A DNA stretch of 64,000 bases from Pseudomonas putida (GTDB lineage Bacteria; Pseudomonadota; Gammaproteobacteria; Pseudomonadales; Pseudomonadaceae), in assembly GCF_001636055.1 (NCBI RefSeq), contig NZ_CP011789.1:4960001-5024000 (forward strand). The letters run 5' to 3'. Numbering within the stretch: position 1 is the stretch's first letter; every line of letters starts with the position of its first letter. The notes beneath the pieces are model-generated. The model had not been told where the DNA came from and ran no database searches. It was given only the letters and a program-made list of their open reading frames with translations. This document shows positions 27,458 through 34,853 of the stretch, piece by piece. A program made the translations under genes and the position numbers.

Positions 27458-28210
27458 TCAGGATACTTCCAGCACTTGCTGCGGCTGACGACGCTGGTAG
27501 TAGGTGGCCAGTAGCACCAGCGCCAGCAGGATCGCGCCCAACACCATGGAAGAGCCGATCGTGCCAAAGTCCAGACCGCCTTTTTCGTATGGCTTGGTGA
27601 GGAAATCGCCCAGGGTTGCACCGAATGGCCGAGTCAGCACGAAGGCTACCCAGAACAACACCACACCAGGGATTCGGGTCCAGTAACGCGCCATAGCCAC
27701 CAACACGATGGCACTGCCGATCAGCAGGGCGCCACCCGCGAAGCCCAGGCCTGAATCATCTGCGAGGTAGTCGCCCAGTGCGGTGCCCAGGGTGTTGGAG
27801 AACAGGATCGCAACCCAGTAGAACAACTCGCCCGCACGACTACGGATGCGCGTGACATCCAGTGGATTACCACTCAGCCGCCACAGGGCGAAGGTCAACA
27901 GCAGGATGCCGATCAGCAGCGCTGAACCTGCGGCGTAACCCAACCCGAGCGTGCGATCCATGAAATCGGACATGGTGGTGCCAGCGGTGCTGGTGGACAG
28001 TATCACCAGCCAGTAGAGCACTGGGTGATAGCGGCGGGAATCAAGCTGGGTGAGCAACGTCAGCAAGAACACACTGATCAACAACAGCGAACTCATGCCG
28101 TAGCCGATGTCGAGCGTCATCGACAGCAGGTCGCCAGCCGTCTCGCCCAGCGTGGTGGCGCAGATCTTCATGACCCAGAAGGCCAAGGTGATTTGCGGAA
28201 GTTTATTCAT
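27458..28210 (-). CDS. COG4705-type membrane protein with fourfold internal repeat
   Basis: An inner-membrane protein of 250 residues with about eight helices. It contains four copies of a T/P-x-G-x-T/A-x-x-D motif: TLGETAGD (20-27), TAGTTMSD (75-82), TLGTALGD (140-147) and PFGATLGD (195-202). Each is followed by a G-rich turn (IGYGMS, LGYAAG, LGFAGG, DFGTIG). The four membrane-proximal Asp residues (27, 82, 147, 202) are spaced 55, 65 and 55, suggesting a duplicated unit with two-fold symmetry. The family is uncharacterised as far as I know; a metal or cation role would be speculation. Confidence 0.82.
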   Translation of the reverse strand: MNKLPQITLAFWVMKICATTLGETAGDLLSMTLDIGYGMSSLLLISVFLLTLLTQLDSRRYHPVLYWLVILSTSTAGTTMSDFMDRTLGLGYAAGSALLIGILLLTFALWRLSGNPLDVTRIRSRAGELFYWVAILFSNTLGTALGDYLADDSGLGFAGGALLIGSAIVLVAMARYWTRIPGVVLFWVAFVLTRPFGATLGDFLTKPYEKGGLDFGTIGSSMVLGAILLALVLLATYYQRRQPQQVLEVS

Positions 28211-28565
28211 CGTGTGCCGCTCCGGTTTCTGGAATGCGGCGATGTTGAAGACGAACGTCTGAAAAATCGGTTGGAAAGGAATGAAAAAACCGTTCGGCGT
28301 CGAGAGCGACGAAGGGTTGAGTCCTTAACTCGCCATTAATTGAGGTGGAGCAACCTCCAAGCGCTGACAGAACGCTTTCGGATATTTGATATGCCGCATG
28401 CTGCGGGGTAGAGCCGACAGCTACTTATTTGGACATCTCGCGCGCAAACACATCGATTAAATTGATTATTTTACGTAATTTTTTGCGCTTTTTAATCAAA
28501 TTAATCGGCGTAGCATGAGATCCATAGCAAGAACAAACCCCCTCGAATCTACTGGAGCAACGACC
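28211..28565. other. 355-bp AT-rich intergenic region
   Basis: Markedly more AT-rich than its surroundings, especially 28430-28510. It separates divergent genes and so holds both promoters, plus the inverted repeat at 28455-28506. No gene is seen. Confidence 0.65.
28455..28506. promoter_or_regulatory. AT-rich inverted repeat upstream of the repeat-protein gene
   Basis: GATTAAATTGATTA (28455-28468) and TAATCAAATTAATC (28493-28506) are inverted copies with 13 of 14 bases pairing, separated by 24 bases. It ends about 60 bases before the ATG of the repeat protein, suggesting a dimeric regulator site or a nucleoid-protein site. Confidence 0.55.
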
Positions 28566-29009
28566 ATGAAAAACCAACTGATCCTGACCCTGGCCCTTTC
28601 GGTCTTCGCCGCAGGTGCCTTCGCCGAAGACGGCTTTGACCGCACCAACGCCCACACCTTCGCCGCTGCACAAAGCCAATCGGCCAGCTACGCAGAAGAC
28701 GGTTTCGACCGCACCGGTGGCCAACGCTTCGCCGAAGATGGCTTCGACCGCACTGGCGGCCAACGCTTCGCTGAAGACGGCTTCGACCGCACTGGTGGCC
28801 AGCGCTTCGCCGAAGACGGCTTCGACCGCACTGGTGGCCAACGCTTTGCAGAAGACGGTTTCGACCGCACTGGCGGCCAACGCTTTGCAGAAGACGGTTT
28901 CGACCGCACTGGCGGCCAACGTTTCGCCGAAGACGGCTTCGACCGCACTGGCGGCCAGCGCTTCGCTGAAGATGGCTTCAGCCGCACCAACGCCCACCGC
29001 ATCAGCTGA
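28566..29009 (+). CDS. Secreted tandem-repeat protein (EDGFDRTGGQRFA repeats)
   Basis: A 147-residue exported protein. A signal peptide (MKNQLILTLALSVFAAGAFA) leads straight into nine EDGF units. The first (EDGFDRTNAHTF) is followed by a Ser/Gln spacer. Seven identical 13-residue units, EDGFDRTGGQRFA, follow from about residue 44. The last unit is EDGFSRTNAHRIS, which echoes the first. The DNA units are 39 bp but differ at synonymous positions. There are no cysteines and no predicted fold; each unit has three acidic and two basic residues. I know similar short proteins only as unnamed Pseudomonas products. Function unknown. Confidence 0.88.
   Translation: MKNQLILTLALSVFAAGAFAEDGFDRTNAHTFAAAQSQSASYAEDGFDRTGGQRFAEDGFDRTGGQRFAEDGFDRTGGQRFAEDGFDRTGGQRFAEDGFDRTGGQRFAEDGFDRTGGQRFAEDGFDRTGGQRFAEDGFSRTNAHRIS
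28697..28969 (+). repeat. Seven 39-bp tandem repeats inside the secreted protein gene
   Basis: Seven in-frame 39-bp units encode identical peptides. They vary at third codon positions (GAAGAC/GAAGAT, GGTGGC/GGCGGC, CAACGC/CAGCGC). Two adjacent units in the middle are almost identical in DNA, suggesting one recent duplication. Confidence 0.9.
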
Positions 29010-29028
29010 TCACTGATGCGTGTCACCC

Positions 29029-29049
29029 AGCCCGGCTTTGGCCGGGCTT
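29029..29049 (+). terminator. Probable terminator after the repeat protein
   Basis: AGCCCGGC and GCCGGGCT form an 8-bp stem with a TTTG loop, 20 bases after the stop; the following T-run is weak. Confidence 0.5.
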
Positions 29050-29127
29050 GATCATTCCCAGCCAGCTCAAGGCTTGGCACACTAGGCGCCTCGTCCGTCC
29101 CAGAGGAAGGGCCAAGGCCCTGCGCAG

Positions 29128-29733
29128 ATGCACTACTACGAACCCGCCAAAGGCCACGGCCTGCCCCACGACCCGTTCAACGCCATCGTCGGCCCCCGGC
29201 CCATCGGCTGGATCTCCTCCCATGATCGCGAAGGTCGCCTGAACCTGGCGCCCTACAGCTTCTTCAACGCCTTCAACTACATTCCACCGATCATCGGTTT
29301 CTGCAGCGTCGGGCGCAAAGACAGCCTGAACAACATCGAACAGACCGGCGAGTTCGTCTGGAACCTGGCCACGCGCCCGCTGGCCGAGCAGATGAACCAG
29401 AGCTGCGCGGCAGTGGCTGCAGATATCAACGAATTCGAGCTGAGCGGCCTGACACCGGCGCCCTCGAACGTGGTCGGCGTGCCGCGGGTGGGTGAGAGCC
29501 CGGTGAACTTCGAGTGCAAGGTGAGCCAGATCATCCAGCTCAAGCGCGCCGATCAGGAGCTGGTGCCCAGCTGGCTGATCCTGGGTGAAGTGGTGGCCGT
29601 GCATATCGCCGAACACCTGCTCAAAGAGGGTATCTACGACACTGCTGCCGCCGAGCCGATCCTGCGTGGCGGTGGCCCGGCGGATTACTTCGAGCTGGGC
29701 AACCTGTTCAAGATGCGTCGCCCGCAGGCCTGA
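29128..29733 (+). CDS. Flavin reductase-like FMN-binding protein
   Basis: A 201-residue cytosolic protein of the flavin-reductase-like split-barrel family. The opening HDPFNAIVGPRPIGWISS followed by NLAPYSFFNAFNYIPP is the characteristic FMN-binding segment. FECKVSQIIQL and LILGEVVAVHI are the later strands. Members reduce flavin with NAD(P)H or bind FMN, often serving a monooxygenase. No obvious oxygenase partner is adjacent except the small ABM-domain protein about 350 bases away on the other strand. Start is the first ATG of the frame. Confidence 0.88.
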   Translation: MHYYEPAKGHGLPHDPFNAIVGPRPIGWISSHDREGRLNLAPYSFFNAFNYIPPIIGFCSVGRKDSLNNIEQTGEFVWNLATRPLAEQMNQSCAAVAADINEFELSGLTPAPSNVVGVPRVGESPVNFECKVSQIIQLKRADQELVPSWLILGEVVAVHIAEHLLKEGIYDTAAAEPILRGGGPADYFELGNLFKMRRPQA

Positions 29734-29967
29734 TCACCAGGCCAGCTCGCCCTCTTCACCGACGCCCTGCAGGCGTTCGAGTTCGGCACAGGCCGCCTCG
29801 TCAGCGGCCATTGCCGACTTGAATACCTGGCCCTCCAGGACTTTGTGAAAGCGCGGTGCCCCCCCCATGTGCAGGGCCTTGACCGCGATTGCCGCGTGGT
29901 AGCCACCACCTTCGACCGGGACCATCGCCGAAACGGCCTCGAAGCCCGGGAATTCTCTACGTGCCAT
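29734..29967 (-). CDS. Small hypothetical protein
   Basis: A 77-residue soluble protein I do not recognise. The start at 29967 is chosen because residues upstream in the frame derive from REP-like DNA. It contains EGGGYHAAIAVKALHMGG and an acidic end (ERLQGVGEEGELAW). It directly abuts the convergent flavin-reductase-like gene, the two stops being adjacent. No cysteines, signal or membrane segment. Coding status is supported by lack of overlap and codon-like composition, not by homology. Confidence 0.6.
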   Translation of the reverse strand: MARREFPGFEAVSAMVPVEGGGYHAAIAVKALHMGGAPRFHKVLEGQVFKSAMAADEAACAELERLQGVGEEGELAW

Positions 29968-30027
29968 TGCTGTGCTCCAGCTGTTGAACGAGGGGCGGGA
30001 TTCTACTGCAGCAGGCGTTACGGTAGT

Positions 30028-30060
30028 GGCCTTTTCATGGGCAAGCTTGCCCGCGAGAAG
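30028..30060. repeat. Degenerate REP copy
   Basis: GGCCTTTTCATGGGCAAGCT then TGCCCGCGAGAAG: a REP core with several changes, between two minus-strand genes. Confidence 0.6.
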
Positions 30061-30078
30061 TTTACCCGCGACCAACCC

Positions 30079-30372
30079 TCAATCGAAGGTCTGCAGGTCC
30101 ATGCTCGCCACCACCCGCTCCTGCAGCAGGTCGCCGAAGACCTCGAGCGTCGGCGAAGCGAAGTAACCGCTCATGGCCTGCTGGTCCTGCCAGCTGCCGC
30201 TGAGCAGCCAGAGGTCGGCGTCAACCTGGGAGCGCTGGACGGTGAACGCCAGACAGCCTGGGCTGCGCAGCGAAGGCTCGAGCAGGTCGCGCAGGCGCAT
30301 GCCGAGTTCCGCCGAACGACCGCTGCTGGCACGGATGAAAGCCAAGTGTGTGACCGGTTGATGCAAGGTCAT
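30079..30372 (-). CDS. ABM-domain (quinol monooxygenase-like) protein
   Basis: A 97-residue dimeric ferredoxin-like protein of the antibiotic-biosynthesis-monooxygenase (YgiN-like) family. The typical elements are FIRASSGRSAELGMRLRDLL, PGCLAFTVQRS and WLLSGSWQDQQAMSGYF. Such proteins oxidise quinols or related compounds without a cofactor, or simply bind small molecules. It is divergent from an AraC-family regulator, with a perfect 17-bp inverted repeat in the shared promoter region, so it may be that regulator's target. Confidence 0.85.
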   Translation of the reverse strand: MTLHQPVTHLAFIRASSGRSAELGMRLRDLLEPSLRSPGCLAFTVQRSQVDADLWLLSGSWQDQQAMSGYFASPTLEVFGDLLQERVVASMDLQTFD

Positions 30373-30463
30373 GAACGATCTCCTTGAAGCAGGCGGGACG
30401 GAAAAGCCAGGCTGCCAAGATTAGGTCCTCGCCCGCACCCTGCGTTAGGCCATTTCTGTCTAT

Positions 30464-30503
30464 CGATTGCCTGATCCTGCCGCAATGCAGGATCAGGCAA
30501 TCG
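30464..30503. promoter_or_regulatory. Perfect 17-bp inverted repeat in a divergent promoter region
   Basis: CGATTGCCTGATCCTGC (30464-30480) and GCAGGATCAGGCAATCG (30487-30503) pair perfectly with a 6-base spacer. It lies between the ABM gene and the AraC-type regulator. It is not a REP sequence and has no T-run, so an operator is more likely than a terminator. Confidence 0.65.
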
Positions 30504-30574
30504 GTCGGCAGCATTTGGCTAGCGCAGGATGTTGCCCAAATCTATGCTGGCCCGGTCCCTGGAGGAATTCGATC

Positions 30575-31498
30575 ATGACCACTGCCCTTGCCGCTCTCGA
30601 CCCGACCCTGGAAAACCAGCGTCTGGAACTCGCTGACCTGATCCTGAGGCACGCAGGCGATCCCCACGGACCACCGACGGCCATCGAGCAGCTGTACCTG
30701 TCGCGCTATGAAGACAACATCCGTTCGAAGCCGGGCCTGGCCCTGCCGGCCCTCTGCGTCATGGCCCAGGGCAGCAAGAGTCTGTTCCTGGGCGATCAGC
30801 AGTATGCCTACGACCCGCTGCACTACATGGTGGTGTCGGTGACCATGCCGATCAGCCGGGTGAGGCTCGACGCCAGCCCGGAAAACCCGGTGCTTGGGCT
30901 GCGGATCGATCTGGACGCGGCAGAGATCAGCCAGTTGATTGCCGAAAACGGCCCGATGCTGGTGCCCAGCGTGCAGTCCGGGCTTGGGCTGTATGTGGAG
31001 AAGACCGATGCGCACCTGCTCGATGCCTTGCTGCGCCTGGTCCGCTTGCTCGATAGCCCGCGCGACATCCCGATGCTGGCCCCGCTGTTTCGCCGCGAAA
31101 TCCTCTACCGCCTGCTGCGCGGGCCGCAGGGGCATCGCCTGTACGAGATTGCCCTGGCCAACAGCCAGACACACCGCGTGAGCCAGGCGATCACCTGGCT
31201 CAACAAGCATTTCCACCTGCCGCTGCGCATCGAGGAGCTGGCCCGGGAAGTGAACCTGAGCACCTCGACCCTGCACCACAGGTTCAAGGCCGTGACGTCC
31301 ATGAGCCCGCTGCAGTACCAGAAGCAACTGCGACTGCAGGAAGCCCGGCGCCTGATGCTCAACGATGGGTTGGAGGCCGCGGTGGCGGGGTATCGGGTGG
31401 GCTATGAAAGCCCGTCGCAGTTCAGCCGGGAGTACAGCCGGCTGTATGGTGCGCCGCCGATTCGCGACATGGCGCGCCTGCGCTCGAGCGCGGGTTGA
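30575..31498 (+). CDS. AraC-family regulator with AraC_N domain
   Basis: A 307-residue DNA-binding regulator. The N-terminal effector domain (LPALCVMAQGSKSLFLGD, MVVSVTMPISRVR) belongs to the PF06719-type AraC_N family found with YqhC-like regulators. Two C-terminal helix-turn-helix motifs start near 200 (ITWLNKHFHLPLRIEELA, VNLSTSTLHHRFKAV; then VAGYRVGYESPSQFSREYSR). GGAGG at 30561-30565 fixes the start. It is divergent from the ABM-domain gene and convergent with the AruI-like gene. Effector unknown. Confidence 0.92.
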   Translation: MTTALAALDPTLENQRLELADLILRHAGDPHGPPTAIEQLYLSRYEDNIRSKPGLALPALCVMAQGSKSLFLGDQQYAYDPLHYMVVSVTMPISRVRLDASPENPVLGLRIDLDAAEISQLIAENGPMLVPSVQSGLGLYVEKTDAHLLDALLRLVRLLDSPRDIPMLAPLFRREILYRLLRGPQGHRLYEIALANSQTHRVSQAITWLNKHFHLPLRIEELAREVNLSTSTLHHRFKAVTSMSPLQYQKQLRLQEARRLMLNDGLEAAVAGYRVGYESPSQFSREYSRLYGAPPIRDMARLRSSAG

Positions 31499-31519
31499 AT
31501 CTGCAAGCCCCCGCGCGCC

Positions 31520-33154
31520 TCAGCCGGCCACCGCTGCCTGCCACTGTGCCTGGTCCACCTGGATCAGGGTCGGCCCCTTGCGCTCGACCGCCAGCGCCAG
31601 CGCGGCCTGCAACTGCGCCACATCGCCGACATGTTCGGCCGCAGCCCCCAGCCCCTGCGCCACGGTGATGAAGTCGGGGGTGTGGATGTCCACGCCCACA
31701 GGCTCGATGGCGCGATTGACCATGTACTTCTTGATCTCTTCGTAACCCTGGTTATTCCACAGCAGCACGATCAGCGGTACCTGTGCCTCGACTGCACTGG
31801 CCAGCTCCGGCAGGGTGAACTGCAGGCCGCCGTCACCGATCAGGCACACCGACGGGGCGCGTTCAGCCACGACTTCGGCGCTGCCAAGCCAGGCGCCCAT
31901 CGCCGCCGGCAAGGCATAGCCGAGCGTGCCGTAGCCGGTCGAAGCATTGAACCAGCGACGCGGACGCGCAAGGTCAAGGGTGAGGTTGCCGGTGTAGACC
32001 GGCTGGGTCGAGTCGCCCACCAGCACGGCGTCGGGCAAGGTTTCCAGTATCGCGGTAAGCAGACGGGTCTGGCTCAGGGTCGGTTGGTCCCAGCCGGCAG
32101 CCAGGTCGTTGCGCAGGCGCTCGGCACGGGCAGCGCCCCAGCGTTCGTCACGCACCGCAGGCTGCTCGGCCAACGCTGCAACCAGGGCTTCGGCAGCCAG
32201 CTTGGCATCGGCGACCAGTGCCAGCTCCGGCAGGTAGTTGCGTACGGTCTGGTCCGGATCGATGTCGATGCGCAGCAGGCTGCCGGGGATCTCGAATCCG
32301 CCCTTGAAGGTCACGTCGTAGTCGGTTTCGGCAAGCTCGGTACCAATGGCCAGTACCACGTCGGCCTCGGCAACCAGGGCACGGGTTGCCGGCAGCGATT
32401 GGGTCGAGCCGATCTGCAACGGATGAGCACCCGGCAGCAGGCCCTTGGCATTGATGGTCAGGGCCACCGGCGCCTGGAGCTGCTCGGCCAGTTGCGCCAG
32501 GGCCTCGCCTGCCGCCAGCGCACCGCCACCGGCGAGGATCAACGGACGCTGGGCCTTGGCCAGCCGCTCGGCCATCTGCGCCACCACCTGCGGCGCGGCG
32601 CCTGCACGGCTGGTGCGCACCGGGCGAACTTGCAGCAGGTGGTCGGCTGGCTCGACCAGCACATCCAGCGGAATCTCGATATGCACAGGGCGTGGCCGGG
32701 CACCGTCGAACACCGCGAAGGCGCGGGCCAGCACCTGCGGCAGGTCATCGGCACTCATCAGGGTCTGGGAAAACGCGCAAACGCCCGCCACCAGCCCAGA
32801 CTGGTTCGGCAGCTCATGCAGCTTGCCGCGCCCACCGCCCAGTGCATTGCGCGATTGCACGCTGGAGATCACCAGCATGGGGATCGAGTCGGCATAGGCC
32901 TGGCCCATGGCCGTGGTGATGTTGGTCATGCCGGGGCCGGTGATGATGAAGCACACTCCCGGCTTGCCGCGCGTACGCGCGTAGCCGTCGGCCATGAAGC
33001 CGGCGCCCTGCTCGTGGCGCGGCGTGACATGACGGATCGACGAGCGCGCAAGCCCGCGATAGAGCTCCACGGTATGCACGCCGGGAATCCCGAACACATG
33101 GTCTACGCCATAGCCTTCGAGGAGTTTGACCAGTACTTCGCCACAGGTTGCCAT
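31520..33154 (-). CDS. Thiamine-diphosphate decarboxylase/acetolactate-synthase-like, possibly AruI
   Basis: A three-domain ThDP enzyme of 544 residues. The catalytic Glu48 lies in PRHEQGAGFMADGYAR. The central domain has PLILAGGGALAAGEAL. The ThDP/Mg motif is GDGGLQFTLPELA through NNQGYEEI. Lack of the acetolactate-synthase FAD segment and the overall sequence suggest 5-guanidino-2-oxopentanoate decarboxylase (AruI, arginine transaminase pathway), the usual annotation of similar Pseudomonas proteins. No aruH transaminase is nearby, so the substrate is inferred. It is divergent from a LysR regulator that probably controls it. Confidence 0.8.
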   Translation of the reverse strand: MATCGEVLVKLLEGYGVDHVFGIPGVHTVELYRGLARSSIRHVTPRHEQGAGFMADGYARTRGKPGVCFIITGPGMTNITTAMGQAYADSIPMLVISSVQSRNALGGGRGKLHELPNQSGLVAGVCAFSQTLMSADDLPQVLARAFAVFDGARPRPVHIEIPLDVLVEPADHLLQVRPVRTSRAGAAPQVVAQMAERLAKAQRPLILAGGGALAAGEALAQLAEQLQAPVALTINAKGLLPGAHPLQIGSTQSLPATRALVAEADVVLAIGTELAETDYDVTFKGGFEIPGSLLRIDIDPDQTVRNYLPELALVADAKLAAEALVAALAEQPAVRDERWGAARAERLRNDLAAGWDQPTLSQTRLLTAILETLPDAVLVGDSTQPVYTGNLTLDLARPRRWFNASTGYGTLGYALPAAMGAWLGSAEVVAERAPSVCLIGDGGLQFTLPELASAVEAQVPLIVLLWNNQGYEEIKKYMVNRAIEPVGVDIHTPDFITVAQGLGAAAEHVGDVAQLQAALALAVERKGPTLIQVDQAQWQAAVAG

Positions 33155-33266
33155 CGTCTTTACCCTGATTCTTGTTGAAATCAGTGCTCATGGAAGCAAG
33201 CTGCGGCTACCGCGACAATGCAAAAAAACACATACTAGCCATGTCTCCAGATCATGGCTCGCCACG

Positions 33267-34142
33267 ATGAAACGACTCCCTCCCCTCCCCGCCCTGCACA
33301 CCTTCCTGGTCACCGCCCAGCACTGCAATTTCACCCGAGCCGCCCAGCATCTGCACATCACCCAGGGCGCTGTCAGCCGCCAGATCGCCGGGCTCGAGGA
33401 GCAACTTGGCTACCCCTTGTTTCAGCGCCAGGCCCGTGGCCTGAGCCTGACCCGTGAAGGCCAGGACTGGCTGCCGCGGGTGCAGCAAGTGTTCGCCCTG
33501 ATCGAACAGGGCGTGCGCGAGGTTGGCGCGCGCACCGCCACCTTGCAGCTCAAGGCCCCGACCTGCGTGATGCGTTGGCTACTGCCGAGGCTGATGGAAT
33601 GGCAGGCACTGCGCCCGGATGTACCGGTGGAACTGACCACGACGGTGCAGCACGGCGTGGACTTTCGTCATGAAGCCTTCGATGCGGCAGTGGTGTATGG
33701 CAGCCCGCCCGCGCAGGGCTCGCTGGTGCGCAAGCTGTTCGACGAGCAACTGACACCGGTGTGCGCCCCCTCGTTGCTGCAAGGCGGCATGCCTCTGGAG
33801 CGAGTGGAGGACCTGGCGCGGCACATGCTGCTGCACCCCTCGCGCGACGAGCGTGACTGGCGCCTGTGGCTGCAGGCGGCCGGCGCTGCGTTCGAGCCGC
33901 AGGGCCGACGCCAGCATTTCGAGACACTGGACATGGCGATGGCCATGGCCTCCCAGGGGACCGGGGTGGCCATCGGCGACTGGGCGCTGATCGGCGATGA
34001 CCTGCGCAGTGGGCGGTTATGCATGCCCTTTGCACTGAAGGTGATGACGGGCAAAGGCTATTACCTGGTCTGCCCGTCGAAAAGCCTGCCGCCGGGGCTG
34101 GGCGAGTTGCTGGAGTGGCTGCAGGCACGCGCCAGTCTTTAG
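33267..34142 (+). CDS. LysR-family regulator, GcvA-like
   Basis: A 291-residue LysR regulator: N-terminal HTH (LPALHTFLVTAQHCNFTRAAQHL, ITQGAVSRQIAGLEEQLG) and a periplasmic-binding-protein-like effector domain from about 92. The HTH start and the effector segment QHGVDFRHEAFDAAVVYG are GcvA-like. ATG at 33267 is preferred to an upstream start because the N-terminus then matches the family. It is divergent from the ThDP decarboxylase gene with a 112-bp shared promoter, the usual arrangement of a LysR regulator and its target. Confidence 0.92.
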   Translation: MKRLPPLPALHTFLVTAQHCNFTRAAQHLHITQGAVSRQIAGLEEQLGYPLFQRQARGLSLTREGQDWLPRVQQVFALIEQGVREVGARTATLQLKAPTCVMRWLLPRLMEWQALRPDVPVELTTTVQHGVDFRHEAFDAAVVYGSPPAQGSLVRKLFDEQLTPVCAPSLLQGGMPLERVEDLARHMLLHPSRDERDWRLWLQAAGAAFEPQGRRQHFETLDMAMAMASQGTGVAIGDWALIGDDLRSGRLCMPFALKVMTGKGYYLVCPSKSLPPGLGELLEWLQARASL

Positions 34143-34209
34143 CCGCCCTGCGCTCCCGTCAACTCGGTACTGCGCCGCGATTCACCTGCGAAAGGCTGGC
34201 AGCGACACC

Positions 34210-34824
34210 TCAGTAGCCGACAGTGAAGCGCTGGCGCGTATGGGCAGGCTTTTCCAGTTCGTCGATCAAGGCAATGGCGTAGTCGGCAAAGGTGATCCAG
34301 CTCTTGCCATCGGCGCCGATCAGCAGGTGATCCTTGCCGAGCGTATAGCGCCCGCTGCGCTCACCCTCGACGAACTCGGCCGAAGGCGAAAGGAAGGTCC
34401 AGTCGAGGGTCGGCTCCTGGCGCAAGGTATCGAGAAAGCCCACGCCGGCGCTGGCCTCGGCCTTGTACGCCTCGGGGAAGTCCGGGCTGTCGATCACCCG
34501 CTGCCCCGACGGCAGCAGCAGGCTGCCGGCACCACCGACCACCAGCAGTCGCTTGACCCCGGCGCGTTTGACCGGCTCGATGATCGCCTGCGGCGCAACG
34601 GTGGAGAAGTGCGCAGCGCTCAGCACAGCGTCCACGCCTGTGACTGCCGCCTGTAGCGCAGCACTGTCCTTGGCATCCAGCGCCTTGACCGTGACACCTT
34701 CACGGCCCTGCAGCGAAGACGGATCGCGTGCGATGGCGACCACGCTGTGGCCACGGCGCAGAGCCTCTTCCAGCAACTGGCTGCCGGCGCGGCCGGTGGC
34801 ACCGATGATTGCGATCTTGCTCAT
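34210..34824 (-). CDS. NmrA/SDR-like NAD(P)-binding reductase
   Basis: A 204-residue atypical short-chain dehydrogenase. The nucleotide-binding loop is IAIIGATGRAGSQLLEEAL at residues 3-21, followed by VVAIARDPSSL, which suggests NADP(H). There is no YxxxK catalytic pair, as usual for NmrA-like or flavin-reductase-type members. VVGGAGSLLLPSG and ITFADYAIALIDELE complete the fold. It shares direction with the metallo-beta-lactamase-fold gene 29 bases upstream and is probably in the same transcript. Substrate unknown. Confidence 0.87.
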   Translation of the reverse strand: MSKIAIIGATGRAGSQLLEEALRRGHSVVAIARDPSSLQGREGVTVKALDAKDSAALQAAVTGVDAVLSAAHFSTVAPQAIIEPVKRAGVKRLLVVGGAGSLLLPSGQRVIDSPDFPEAYKAEASAGVGFLDTLRQEPTLDWTFLSPSAEFVEGERSGRYTLGKDHLLIGADGKSWITFADYAIALIDELEKPAHTRQRFTVGY

Positions 34825-34853
34825 GGGAAACACTCCATCAGGGTTGTAAGGGG

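Noticed and set aside
28425..28997. 190-residue minus-strand frame opposite the repeat protein, itself repetitive
   Set aside because: It is the mirror of the 39-bp repeats; the plus strand has the signal peptide, ribosome-binding site and synonymous variation.
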